Shown here: in pieces, positions 52,714 to 63,231 of the stretch
Layout: every line of letters starts with the position of its first letter
Position numbering within the stretch: position 1 is the stretch's first letter
DNA from: Acrasis kona
Taxonomy: Eukaryota; Heterolobosea; Eutetramitea; Acrasida; Acrasidae
Direction: 5' to 3'
Assembly: GCA_026419775.2 (NCBI GenBank)
Contig: JAOPGA020000489.1
Coordinates: forward strand, 48,074 to 112,073
Length of the DNA stretch: 64,000 bases
Program-made: the position numbers and the translations under genes
Notes under the pieces: model-generated
Database searches by the model: none
What the model was told of the DNA's origin: nothing
The model's input: only the letters and a program-made list of their open reading frames with translations

Positions 52714-52967
52714 CTCTCTGATAGGCAGCTTAATGTGACCTCATATAAGTTGATTTCGATTAACGTCATTGTTGATGTCTGCTCCTTTGTTATATCACAC
52801 TCATTTTCCAAGTTTGCATTGAATACTGTTGACCATTTCCCTGTTGAAATCACAATTAAACAAAGGGTAAATAATGTTGAAATGAATCTACTTGCCTGAA
52901 CCTGTATAATCCCAGCATCCAACAACTCTTTTAATGTTAAGTGCACCAAAANAGGTCCTTGTGTCAA
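52701..52967 (-). other. Open frame without ATG at element boundary
   Basis: The minus strand is open for about 88 codons: LVHLTLKELLDAGIIQVQAS and FNANLENECDITKEQTSTMT. A potential intron (GTTCAG...TTCAACAG) lies inside. It overlaps the transposase end by 13 bp. It could be the 3' exon of a further element gene. Function unknown. Confidence 0.25.
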
Positions 52968-53757
52968 AATGTGTTCTTGGCATGTTTCTTGTCAAAGCCC
53001 CGCATTACTTTCACAGCTGTACACCCCCGAGCATAACTACCAACCATTAAAATCTGCTAACAAAGAAAACCCCTGACCAAGTTTTCAAAACATGTTTTGT
53101 TAAAAATAGTTTTTATTTTCATTTTTTGTACAAAATTTGGCCAATAATGTCTGTTTTATCTTTTTACATAAAAAGTCGGAATGTCGGGAAACATATACCA
53201 TGCCTTGTTTTACAAAAAATGTCGGACGAAAAGCTGGGGTATCCAATTGTGCTTCCTCTTCTGTTTCGGTCCTGTCCTTTGATCTTTGAGCCAAATCACA
53301 AAGTTTTTCAGATCCAGACAAGAAATTTGACCATTCAACTAACACCAAATTTCGATTGCTGAGATGTGATGACTTACCACTTCGGGGGCAACTGAAATGA
53401 CAATAGGTTTTTTGTTTAGGATTTCAATTTGGACAGTTAATTGGCTTACAATAGGATTTTTTACCTATTTCAAGCCTATTATTTTCCTACATTGTAAACC
53501 TATAAATAATCCTATTGCTAAACCAACTCACGACCAACCATCACTTTGAGGTCAACCTAGTCAGTTCCTATTGCTTTTTCTGATATAACACCAAACATTT
53601 AGCGGTATGAAATGCGTATTTGATTCTGTATAGGAAACCAAGCAAAGGACGAAGTATGAAACCAATTATAAAGCGTGTTGGTAAACGTACCGAATGGGCT
53701 AACGCATTTCCTACATTTATCGTGCTAATAATGAACCTTAATTAAGAACATCTATTT
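52968..53757. other. Non-coding stretch with fragments
   Basis: No convincing gene. The minus strand 53100-53348 is open without an ATG (SGSEKLCDLAQRSKDRTETE). The rest has stops in all frames. It contains the inverted repeat listed at 53449-53517. Confidence 0.35.
53449..53517. repeat. CCTATT-rich inverted repeat
   Basis: CAATAGGATT (53449-53458) and AATCCTATTG (53508-53517) are a perfect 10-bp inverted repeat. Several CCTATT/AATAGG copies lie between and just before them (53401-53420). It could fold as a hairpin or be the end of a short element. Confidence 0.5.
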
Positions 53758-54569
53758 TTATACATCAAGTCGCATTTTTTTATTTGAAAAGTACTCTACA
53801 AAGCCTTCAGGGAAAATCCTTGGTTTCCACTGCCCATTCTCTGTTCTTTCGGAAGTAGCTCTCCCCTCTCTTTTCCTTTTCTTGTCCTTGACTATCCCCT
53901 TAGACTTTTCAAACTTGGCCACATCTCTCTGAATGCTGTTAGTCACGAAATAGGTGAAGCTTTTTATTGCGGTCTTAATTATCGACTCCTTGAACACAAC
54001 AAACTCTGGTTTGCTAGCAATTTCCAAGATACATGCTGAAAACTCTTGTGCCCCAGAATCCTTAACTTGCTTTTCGGGTATTATGGTCAATGATTTGTAC
54101 CAAGCTTTTGCTTTCTCCTGCGCATGGACAGAGTACCTCCTCCAAAATGTTTGTTCTTCTGGGGTAGCTTTAACCATCTCTCACTTAAGACAAATACAGG
54201 CTTGTCATTTGGGCCTTTTGTCTTTCTTTTTTTGCTCATCTTCGTTGGTGTTGCGGGTGTTGTCGAATCGTTGTTCGAATCCATATCGTCTGTGGGATGG
54301 TCGCTTTCATCAGTAGAGTTTTGTACAATTTCTTCATCACTTATTTTGATGTGAATAATGTAAATGTAAAAAAAAGCTTACAGCATCTGAAGGTCGCTCC
54401 GTATTTTCTCAAGTACCTTNCTGTGCTCCTCAAGATCTTGCTTCAGTTTCTCTATTGTGGGTTTTAAAGCCATTTGCATTGAAGGGTTCGCTTCGATTGT
54501 TTGTTGTAGGCTGATGATACTTCCCTCTGTTAATCTCACTTGTTCTTCAGCATCAAATTCACTAACCAT
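53758..54569 (-). pseudogene. Second element-associated small gene, frameshifted
   Basis: Starts MVSEFDAEEQVRLTEGSIIS, with a coiled coil (KPTIEKLKQDLEEH), exon end near 54383 and a 42-bp intron. The next exon is polar (DEEIVQNSTDESDHPTDDMD, KMSKKRKTKGPNDKPVFVLS). A one-base frameshift near 54165-54185 moves to the frame VKATPEEQTFWRRYSVHAQE ... FPEGFVEYFSNKKMRLDV. It is transcribed away from the zinc-finger transposase at 54807. Same divergent arrangement as the 48.5-52.7 kb element, but no obvious sequence relation between the partner proteins. N at 54420. Confidence 0.45.
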
Positions 54570-54806
54570 GTTTGTTTTTGTTTTCTATGTTTCGTTCATG
54601 TTTCTTCAAGTTCTTTATTTTAAGAGCGTAGGGTTGACTTCCATCATTTGGTGGATAATGAAACAAAGTTGACAAATGTACAACCACCTATCGTGACTTG
54701 AGAAATATGCTATCATACAGAAACGAATTATTAAGCATGTCTGGAATATCTTTGTTTAACTTTAGTTTGATACTTTACAAACTACTTACAATATCAACAA
54801 CTTTGA

Positions 54807-56170
54807 ATGTTCTATTGCCAATGCACACATAAACTAGAAGCAAAGAACCTGCAATANCGTGTGCAAAGAGTTGGGGGATGTGTGTTAGAGGGAATATGCC
54901 CATCAAATAATTGTGAGAGAGGGAACCCTAAAACTCCTCTTTATTTATGTCCTCTGTGCGCAAATCATTTTAAATCTAAGAATGGTGTCAAGAGCCATCT
55001 GAAATCTCACGAAACGATGAATTTATCTTACGAAGCTCTCATTGAAAAATATCACTTGGACAACAAAATTAAAAAGATTAATGAATACCAAACTGCGAAA
55101 GTAAGCAGAAAGCGCACTAGAAACAACGCATTTGATGCAAACAATGAGAGGGAGCAGTGGGGCGGTATTGAAACACTGCCAACAGAGCAAACTGAAACAT
55201 CAACAGAACAATCAGAGCAGGAGAAGTGCCAACAGCCTGAGGGGCTTCAAAAAACGTTGAAGAAACCAGATGATACAAACATCGAACCTGAGGAAGCTTC
55301 TCAAGCATGGACAATTGTTGATAAAATTTTTGCCACAAATATGTCTGAAGAAGAAGAAGATTATGATGCTCTTGAGAAGGCACGTAATGATGTTCTGCTC
55401 GATGAATCATTATCTGAGAATGTCCGAAAGTACATTTTGGATGTTGTGGAGTATGTCCGCATGTATGAAGAGAGTGAAGTGGAACCATCTCAAGACGAGC
55501 AAATTGTTGAGCCTTTACCGTCCATCACAGATGATGAGAGATTGAAATGTATTGATACAATTTTAAACCAAAAAGTATCAATAGAACTTCCATCTCTTGG
55601 AACAGCCGTATTGCAGAAGCGAAATGAAGATTACTCACCATTCCGGACTGAGGAAGTACTCCATTTTGCTGTTAACCATTATCTTCTGTCTTCAGCAGAT
55701 GATGAGGATCTTGAGCGTTTGTTACATGATATAAATGGACAGTATGCCAAGTGGGGTAACAGCCAAAAGAGAAAATGCTTACCCTTGGTTATCATCCTTT
55801 ATTATGATGACTTCAGAAAGTTTCAAAAGGCTGATGGATCTGCTGGCGCCTTGTATTTTACAATTGCCAACTACAATCGCGACTATATCTCACAGCTCAT
55901 GAATATGTATCTTGTTGCTATGGTACATAAAAAGGATAATGTTTGGGATGTAATTGATATTGTTATCAAAGAGTTGGAGCAGTTATTTATGCCTCATCGT
56001 GTATTCAACGCTACATATAATAAGGAGATACAGATCCAGACTTTTGTTCCGATGTTGCTCTTCATCTTTCTTCAAGATACATAGCACATAAAAATAAGCA
56101 TATATGCCACTCTAGAATTCCTTGTGATGTAGTGTCCTCGAATACAATTCAAGTTAACCTTGCCACATTG
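54807..56170 (+). pseudogene. C2H2 zinc-finger transposase-like gene, N-terminal part
   Basis: The frame starts MFYCQCTHKLEAKNLQ and is open to a TAG at 56082-56084. YLCPLCANHFKSKNGVKSHL is a C2H2 finger. An acidic, Gln/Glu-rich linker follows. KCLPLVIILYYDDFRKFQKA and GALYFTIANYNRDYISQLMN correspond to the part before the metal-binding core of tnp2-like transposases. The same two segments occur as LHVVLLLFYDDMSKYQFAPS and GFYMAVINMKRDLLSQLHNI in the minus-strand copy at 58.7-60.3 kb. A frameshift near 56060 leads to traces to about 56170, and the catalytic part is missing. N at 54857 falls in a TAN codon that could itself be a stop. Confidence 0.5.
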
Positions 56171-57309
56171 CAATGCCTTATAGCAATTGTTGTATTTATT
56201 TGTTCAAACTCAGTGTTGCCGCCTTCAAGGTCCTCTGACCCAAATACAAATATATATGCTGGATCTGCTGAACTATCATTGTATTGGTAAATGCGGGTAC
56301 TGTTCTATTTTACATAGAGTTTTGAAGGCTGAGTCTCCTATATTCTTGTTTAGACTTTTAGAGCGGTAATCAATTAGTCGATTGTACTCACCGCCACTTT
56401 GGCACACCAAACAGTCTTCATTTGATATGTTAATTTCCTCATTTGGTATTTTGAACGGGTAGGATGAGTAGTGCAACTCACATAAACTACACGTGCATCA
56501 TTTCTTGTTGTATTTAAAAGCTGCAATTTACCTCGACATGTTCAAAATTTTTGTTGAAAGTTTGGCAAAAGTGCAGCATCTTCAACAAAGCTTACAGAAT
56601 ATTATTGAATCACAACGTCCACAACATTACAGGGCAATATCATGAACCAATGATATGTTACATTATGAATGCACCAATTTTTATAGGGCAATGAATTAAA
56701 AATCAAATTCATGCTAACAACGACAAACAACCACAAACAACGAACAACGATGAATGGACAATTTAAACCAAAGTATATAAACATTACATACGCTTTTTTG
56801 TTATTAGTCAAGCCCTACAAGATTACCTTTTGGAAAAAAGATATCTAAAGAGTAGGGAAATGGACAGCATTTATTGAGAAAATGTAAATACTTGAACCAA
56901 GTTGCAATAAACAACAGTGATAATCATTGACTACATTTAATGTTTATTTATTAGATACCAGTCAAAAAGCCACTCCAAGTGTTGAGGAAGATATCAACAA
57001 TCTTGATGGAAACCTCTTACTCCATCTGGCACGCGCGCTGCGCAACCCATGCCATCAAATCCGCCAAGCTAGGCGGATCTTCAGCTATATAGAGTCATTT
57101 ATACATATGTAAATAATTTCTAATAAAGCTTGTCGCAGAATGCGATTTATAAAAAAAAATGTTTATTTATTAGTGTTATTTTTTTTAATTCTTTGTGCTT
57201 TTCTAATTTGTTTATTTGCCACCTTCCCATCATATATTGGAATGGACATCCCTGTTATTAAATCCTCACAAGTTAATGGTATTGACATCCATTTGAACGC
57301 ACTTTTGTA
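56171..57309. other. Element debris and small open frames
   Basis: A possible two-exon minus-strand frame (56532-56539 plus 56276-56486, 45-bp intron) gives 72 residues with a C..C...C..C arrangement (MSSLCELHYSSYPF, SNEDCLVCQSGGEYNRLIDY). A 62-codon plus-strand frame at 57140-57328 encodes one hydrophobic helix (VYLLVLFFLILCAFLICLFA). A CCGCCAAGCTAGGCGG hairpin lies near 57060. None is convincing as a gene. The rest is AT-rich non-coding sequence. Confidence 0.3.
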
Positions 57310-57771
57310 TCAACTTCCACTGTTTTGATATAGGTACACAAATCGTACTGGGAATTTAACCTTTACCATCCAATTGTTCTTGATACAGGTGCGATAGTTA
57401 AGGTTGTTCCCAAATAGTGCTTTAAACTGTTCTTTGTCAACTTGGTAGTACGTGTCTAACACACTACAAGAAGGGTTTCTTGGTGGGTAGTAACACGAGC
57501 AAGTATTGTCATTAAAAATGTTGTCGTACATAACCCTGCTGATAGAGAATTCTGAAGCAGTGCTAGCTGGGATTTCTTGTTTTACATGCTTACGGAACAT
57601 TTGTAGCGCAGTTCGAAGTACAAACAATCTGTTTTCGTCAGCTTCAGGGAGTTGTTGTTTGTTGTCTTGGATACAGAAAATATCTTCGTATAAGTGTGGC
57701 GCCTGTACGTCTAGTTTTGATATTTCTTCACCGATCTTGCCTAACACTGGGTCAGGAATGTTTGCTTGCAT
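57310..57771 (-). CDS. Unknown protein (153 residues)
   Basis: A single intact frame starts MQANIPDPVLGKIGEEISKL. It has a helical middle (ENRLFVLRTALQMFRKHVKQ) and a cysteine-containing C-terminal part (NDNTCSCYYPPRNPSCSVLD, NYRTCIKNNWMVKVKFPVRF). No family is recognised. It lies among element genes and may belong to one. The opposite strand starts another frame 71 bp upstream (57842), again head to head. Confidence 0.45.
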   Translation of the reverse strand: MQANIPDPVLGKIGEEISKLDVQAPHLYEDIFCIQDNKQQLPEADENRLFVLRTALQMFRKHVKQEIPASTASEFSISRVMYDNIFNDNTCSCYYPPRNPSCSVLDTYYQVDKEQFKALFGNNLNYRTCIKNNWMVKVKFPVRFVYLYQNSGS

Positions 57772-57841
57772 AACTGTCTGTCTGGTATATTGTGTCGTTC
57801 ATTGCGTGGGGCAACAATCTTTTTATTGTAACATAACACCA

Positions 57842-58440
57842 ATGGCCGGTTTTAAAAATATGGTTTGGAGGTTAATCACGAGGGGTACCTTAGAACATGT
57901 TAGAAAACCATTAGATAACAAAGATCAGACAGAAGCAGATTTGACAAACAACATAAATAATTTGGATCTTGTTGATGATTTAATTGATGCCAATAATGTA
58001 GACGATGATGGTACAATTAGTGGAGATGAGTGTGAGATAACATTTTCAAGTACTAAAAAAGTGATACATCCCATATCTAAATTAAATAAAAGGAAGAGAG
58101 ATGACCAAGTGAGTACATTACTCACTATGAACAAAACAGTTTTGAATCAACATTTAATACAGCTATTTTGTACTGTCAACAAGAATATATAAAAGTTCAA
58201 AAGAGTTGTGATTTCTTTTTATATACCTCTATTGATCACCAGTTGGTCCATCAAAATAATAATCCTACAATTCTCAAGTTACATCAATGTTTGCGCTCTA
58301 AAAATAGGATTATCTATATACATCATACCAAAGGTGTCATGGGTCATTATTCAACGGCTCATTTAGACCTCAATACCAACTTATTACAATATTATAATTC
58401 AACTTGGGACAATGTTGTTGGTTATAATTGGTCTATTTTG
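57842..58440 (+). pseudogene. Ulp1-like protease fragment interrupted by repeat
   Basis: The 5' part starts MAGFKNMVWRLITRGTLEHV and is acidic with a KLNKRKRDD basic patch. After a probable splice or frameshift, frame 58168 onward reads VQKSCDFFLYTSIDHQLVHQ then MGHYSTAHLDLNTNLLQYYN. The H....LDL....L.YYNS pattern fits the His and Asp of Ulp1/SUMO-protease (C48) domains, which many eukaryotic transposons carry. The catalytic Cys part is missing because the frame runs into the AACCAA-type repeat at about 58395. The exon junction could not be fixed. Confidence 0.4.
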
Positions 58441-58545
58441 GTTAAAAGTCAACCAAACATAACCAAAATCCCCTTGTCACCAGCCCTCACCAATCATTAC
58501 CATTTAGCAACTCCACCCCACAATGTGTGGGAGTTGGGTGACAAA
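58395..58545. repeat. Second AACCAA/TTGGTT-rich repeat
   Basis: Contains GGTTATAATTGG, AACCAAACATAACCAAAA and ACCAATCATTACC, the same word set as 48172-48410. The 3' part (AACTCCACCCCACAATG then TGTGGGAGTT) is an imperfect palindrome. Coding-like sequence resumes after it (plus strand, from about 58550, SIESNNMIESDSNKINFEKT). This suggests the repeat was inserted into a pre-existing gene. Confidence 0.45.
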
Positions 58546-58740
58546 GTGAAGACACAGTGTCAATAGAGAGCAACAACATGATTGAATCAGACAGCAACAA
58601 GATTAACTTTGAGAAAACAGATAGTTCAACAGGTACAATACTCGAAGATGACAAACACAGAAACTGTAACACAGTTAATAAAATTCACTTTTTTATTATA
58701 TTTAAGCAAACAAATGTGTTCACAAAACCATCTGTTATGG

Positions 58741-60318
58741 TCATTTTGCCAATATACTGCGAAATGTCGATTTCTGTAATATTATTGTAAAATGAGAAGA
58801 GTACATTGGCGCATTATGGAGTCGCCCATTCCTTGAGAAAGTAATTTGCTTCAACTGCAATTTTCCGTTGAGAATGCTTTCCACAACACCAAAGCAGGTT
58901 TCATGAGGGTTGTCAATTGGTCTATAAAAAATCTTTGTTCCAGGCTTCATGCGCTTGTGACAACCTTCTTTTCTTGATTGCTTTAAACCGTAAATCCACC
59001 TCAATGACTTNATGATATTCTCTTGTGATAAAGCCCACATCTCATCATCTTTGTGGTTTCCCACTTGTACAAACTGTTGAAAAACTTTATGTTTGTGCTC
59101 ATACACTCAACACTAATAAAGAATTGGGGGACCCCATTCTTTTGCAAACTTAAAGACGTGAATAATGTTGTGGAAATTTGGTCGACGTGTAACCATATCA
59201 GAAAATGGATACAATTTGTTCATTTTGACCCTCTATTCCAGACACATTTTCTCAGCACTGTCAATTAATGCCTCACTTAAAGATTGATGAAGCATTATCT
59301 GCATCTATTTGCAATGTAGGATAAATGCCTTTGCTCTTCTAATTGTAGTAGTACTAGTGATTGTTCCTAGAACTTTTGAGTACAAAAAGGGAGCAACAGC
59401 AAAAAAGGATAAAAACTCATCTCCCATCCAATAGTTTCGCTTTGAAAAATCAGGTAGTGTTCTACCTTCAATTTTGTACTCTCTNTAAATGTCTTTAAAT
59501 GTATTTCGCTGTTTAGCAGTCAAAGTTTGATGGAACAGCTCAACATGATTCTGGAACAAACCAATAATAGCAATGTGGAGAAACTCTACAGGAGAATCCG
59601 TATGAATGTCAAATCCGTAGAGATCATATAACTCATAAAATCGGTTCTGTACCACAATTCTGTTTTCAAGGCAAGGCTTTAGTCCATGATTCTTGCTAAA
59701 CTCCTTTCTAGCAGATGCTGTATTTTTTGATTTCCTCTGCTTCCACAAACTTATCATGTGAGGAACATCTCTAATGGTTTCTGTCCCTAATGGTCACTTT
59801 GTATGGTCAACTCTCAGAATCATACAATGAACGCATTGGCAATCCGCGTTGCCAGGACTCTTCATGTCACATGTTTGATTCTGTTGAGGGGTATCTGCAA
59901 GATAGATCCCTAGAAAAGTACGAACAATTACTTTACCATTTCTTGTTTCCACAATGTGCAGATTATATAAGTCTTTCAACTCATCTATAACCTCGCCAAT
60001 AATGTCGTGGAGTTTGGCTTCATCATTAATTAAACCAATACAATGTATATTATGCAGTTGTGATAATAAATCCCGCTTCATGTTAATGACTGCCATGTAA
60101 AATCCTCCAAACTTGCTTGGTGCAAATTGGTATTTTGACATGTCATCATAAAATAAAAGTAGCACAACATGCAACTCATGCTCTTCATAATACTTGTAGA
60201 ATTTGTTCCACTTTTTTGATTTGAATATTTCATCAACATACTCATAGTCTTTTGATGGAGCAAAGTTAAAATCATTCCAAATATTCTCATGATAAAGTAC
60301 ATTGGACAATGCGGATAT
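58741..60318 (-). pseudogene. tnp2-like transposase copy with several C-to-T-type stops
   Basis: Begins after a TTTCAG acceptor at 60318 with ISALSNVLYHENIWNDFNFA. Segments in order: LHVVLLLFYDDMSKYQFAPS, GFYMAVINMKRDLLSQLHNI, the CxxC segment GNADCQCVHCMI, an in-frame TGA (59796-59794), FDIHTDSPVEFLHIAIIGLF, DFSKRNYWMGDEFLSFFAVA, a frame change after TAG near 59318, then NFHNIIHVFKFAKEWGPPIL, a TAG and a TGA at 59115-59107, and YEHKHKVFQQFVQVGNHKDD to the natural stop at 58741. The order matches tnp2/DUF4218 transposases. Ns at 59011 and 59485. No 5' zinc-finger exon is seen upstream. Confidence 0.55.
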
Positions 60319-60707
60319 CTGAAAAATGAAAACAATGTCTTAAAAATAAAAACTTGTCTTAAAAATGAAAATTCGAGATAACTCATCGGAAAATGACTTT
60401 CACTCGAAATTTCCAAAGCGACTATGCTCTACTCATCATAGGCCATACAATGATGAACTTTTAATTTTTGACAAAATGCCGATTATGTTTTTAATTACTG
60501 TAATTCTTTTCGGTTTTAATACAAAGCAAAGTCCTATTACAAGCAATGTCTACCGCAGTATTATTTGTGTTGATAACATACTGCAGCTGTTTGAGTCATC
60601 TATCAGTTACAAAAAATGCATCATTACAACAATTGAACATTTGTCAAACCAAAATGTATAACTGTAACTTACATCTAAATGAAGATTAAATTCGGTTAAG
60701 CAGCGCG
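60319..60707. other. Spacer between divergent element genes
   Basis: AT-rich, with TTAAAAATGAAAA/TTTTCATTTTTAAGACA-type duplicated words near 60325-60375. It separates the minus-strand transposase copy from the MULE. No gene is seen. Confidence 0.4.
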
Positions 60708-60714
60708 TATAAAA
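60708..60714 (+). promoter_or_regulatory. TATA box of the MULE transposase gene
   Basis: TATAAAA in a GC-rich setting (CAGCGCGTATAAAAGCGCGC), 31 bp before the ATG at 60745. It is the only strong TATA box noted near a start in the window, so the element seems to bring its own core promoter. Confidence 0.5.
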
Positions 60715-60744
60715 GCGCGCCGCGCTCTGTCCTTTCAACTCAAA

Positions 60745-63216
60745 ATGAAACAGAAGAAAACAAAACATAACAACATTTCACAACCATACGCTGCTGATGT
60801 AACACCAAGTGCATCTCCTACACGCAGTCCAGACATGCACTCACATGAGTGTACACCATCTACACAACATGCGCATGAGCGTCGCTACTCTTGGACATCA
60901 CCAGAGTTCCTACGTGGTGACGTTGGTAACATCGATTGCGGACGAAGTGAATGCCGAACACACCAGAGATCACGCTCATCACCACCTCCCATGAGGCATT
61001 CACCAATGTATGACTCAGACAATGAGTTATCGACGTTGCGCCTACCATCGCCCACTACTTCTACTCAGGTTTCTAGAAACCTCAACTTTGATTTTGAAGA
61101 AGAGTGCACTTCTGACAGTGAGGAGGAAGAAATTCAACAAGCAATCATCTGGGATAAGGATGACAAGTGCCACTGTGGAACTGGAAAGTACAAGGCATGT
61201 ACTAAAGAAACCGGTCATTACGGGCCGTACATTAATCAAGAATGTTTGGAAGCTTACAAGAGTGCACGCTTCGCACATACTTTCCCAACAAAGAGCAAGA
61301 CCTTGTTGTTTGAGTGCACACCTGATGTAGTCAACTCTTACTTTGACAATCATCCTTTTCTCCAAAGTAGGTGGAAGTGGGCGTCAACTTATGTTCCAAA
61401 GGCAATCAAGAAGCTTTATTTTGACAAGTATCCAGGAGGTAAAATACCAAAACATCCACTGTCTGGCGGAAACTTGTCTGATTTTGTTACTCCAACAGAG
61501 GACAAAGATCATTTATTGTGCAGACAATATTCAACCTGCTGCAGTGATAGTATCTGCACCATTAACGAAGGTGGCTGTTCCGCAGGAGTTGTAACAGAGT
61601 TCTGGTTTTGTAAGAAAGGGCCGAGCAAGAGATACTTGTGTAAAGTGTTCGGAAAAGGTTCTCATGTTGAGGGTTTCCATCCAAAAGTTGACCAGCTGCC
61701 TATAGCAAGACATGTCAAGAGGTACATTAAAGACAAGCTGCTCAAGTTAAGCAATACAATTGCGGAGNATTCTATAAAGACCTCTTACAACCGCTCTGAG
61801 AACAACATTAAGGATACTCGCTATGATGTTATGCGGGGGCAAATAACCAACATGAGGCATTATACATCCAACAAAAAGAACGGAGGTGGTTATAAATACC
61901 AATTTATTAATGCTTTAAAGTTGGCGGAAGCGTTTGAACAAGAGTCGAATGGAAAGTATACATTTTTAAGAAAAGTAAACGGGGTGTGTGTGGAGGATAT
62001 GACTCCAGAAGACTTTGTNTTTGTTTTTGTCTCGCGTTCTGAACTCCTCCGTTGTAAAAACTTCATCCAAGACATTATTGGTTTTGATACAGTTCATAAG
62101 TTCTGCTGGGCTGTATTAGATGAAAAGGCCACTAAAATTGTAGATTCCTCCATACCCATCCAAGTGTTCACCACGCATGACGATGAAACCCTTGAAACTC
62201 GTGTACCTTTCATATCTATTACATCCGATGTAACTGGCNAGCGTCTACAATCATTAGTGTCTTCAATTGAAGATTACTTACTCACCATGAAAGGGTCTTT
62301 CATAAAAGAGTGGAACCCTCAATTTATGATTGATGATGGTGCGAGTGAAAAGTTTGCAATGCACCGTCTTCAACTCGACTACTTAATCTGTATTTTCCAT
62401 GTGCTTCAATCAAACCTCCGTTGGTTATCAGCATCTAAAAATAAAGATGTTTACAATGTTCCTGCTGAAGAGTACAAGAAAGTCCTAGGAATTATTAAGT
62501 ACATGGTTTCGGCAAAGAACAAGAGTGAGTACCTTGTGTATTATAACCACATGAAGGAGAAGTATCCAGACTTTGTTCTCGCATACTTCAATGCAGTCTG
62601 GTATGACAAACAAAATGGTGTCCCTTTCTACGAGAGATGGACATCAATCCATCGAAGGTGTCCTTATGGTATGTTTTATACAAATAATTTGTGTGAGGCC
62701 CGCTTCCGGTAATTATCCAATGTACTTATATGTCATAACTAATTTAATTTTAGAAAATGGGGAAGATTCCTTAACAGAACCAAGACAACAAAAATCGATG
62801 ATGCGGTGAGGCTTGCGACATTGTTCATGAGGCACAAGGCCTTTGAGGATAGATTTGCCAGTCACAGACTACCAACAAAGACAGAGAGGGAGGCCGCAAA
62901 GAGGTTAGCCGCAGCAAAGGACATCTTGAAGCACTTCAAGGATGTTGTTGGAGACTACACAATCAAAGAGTCAAGATCATGCAAGAGTGTCTATTATGTT
63001 ATCAATATTCCAGACAACATCACGTACACATTGCACAGCACTCTTCAAATGTGCGACTGCGCTGACTACGCTTATCATGGAGGGAAAGCCTGTAAACAAT
63101 TGTATGCGGTTGCACTTCACCTTTACACCACCATAACCGAGAGAAGTGCCGATAGCGTCGATGCTTTCGAAATTTTGAATTGGCTTCATTATCACTACAA
63201 CCCTCGTCTTGTTTGA
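60745..63216 (+). CDS. MULE (Mutator-like) transposase with SWIM-type zinc finger
   Basis: Exons 60745-62708 and 62754-63216 join across a 45-bp intron (GTAATT, ACTAATTTAATTTTAG) into one frame of ~808 residues. A Ser/Thr/His-rich N-terminus is followed by a Cys/His region (KCHCGTGKYKACTKETGHYG). WRKY/GCM1-like spacing is possible around YSTCCSDSICTINEGGCSAG and FWFCKKGPSKRYLCKVFGKG. The MULE catalytic core shows FIQDIIGFDTVHKFCWAVLD, FISITSDVTG, PQFMIDDGASEKFAMHRLQL and YLICIFHVLQSNLRWL, which give the D...D...C.fH pattern. The C-terminal SWIM motif is MCDCADYAYHGGKACKQLYA, with Gln where the last zinc ligand is normally His. Ns at 61768, 62019 and 62239 affect three residues. The frame is otherwise intact, so it may be active or recently active. 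Confidence 0.75.
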
Positions 63217-63231
63217 AAGCCCGACATCAAG

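Noticed and set aside
57056-57080. CCGCCAAGCTAGGCGG hairpin as a tRNA or terminator
   Set aside because: No tRNA arms or T-loop sequence around it, and intrinsic terminators are not expected in nuclear DNA.
50127-60318. TGA read as a sense codon in this organism
   Set aside because: TGA ends MCM7 at 10793-10795 and no intact host gene has an internal TGA. The in-frame TGAs are limited to element copies, so mutation is the better explanation.
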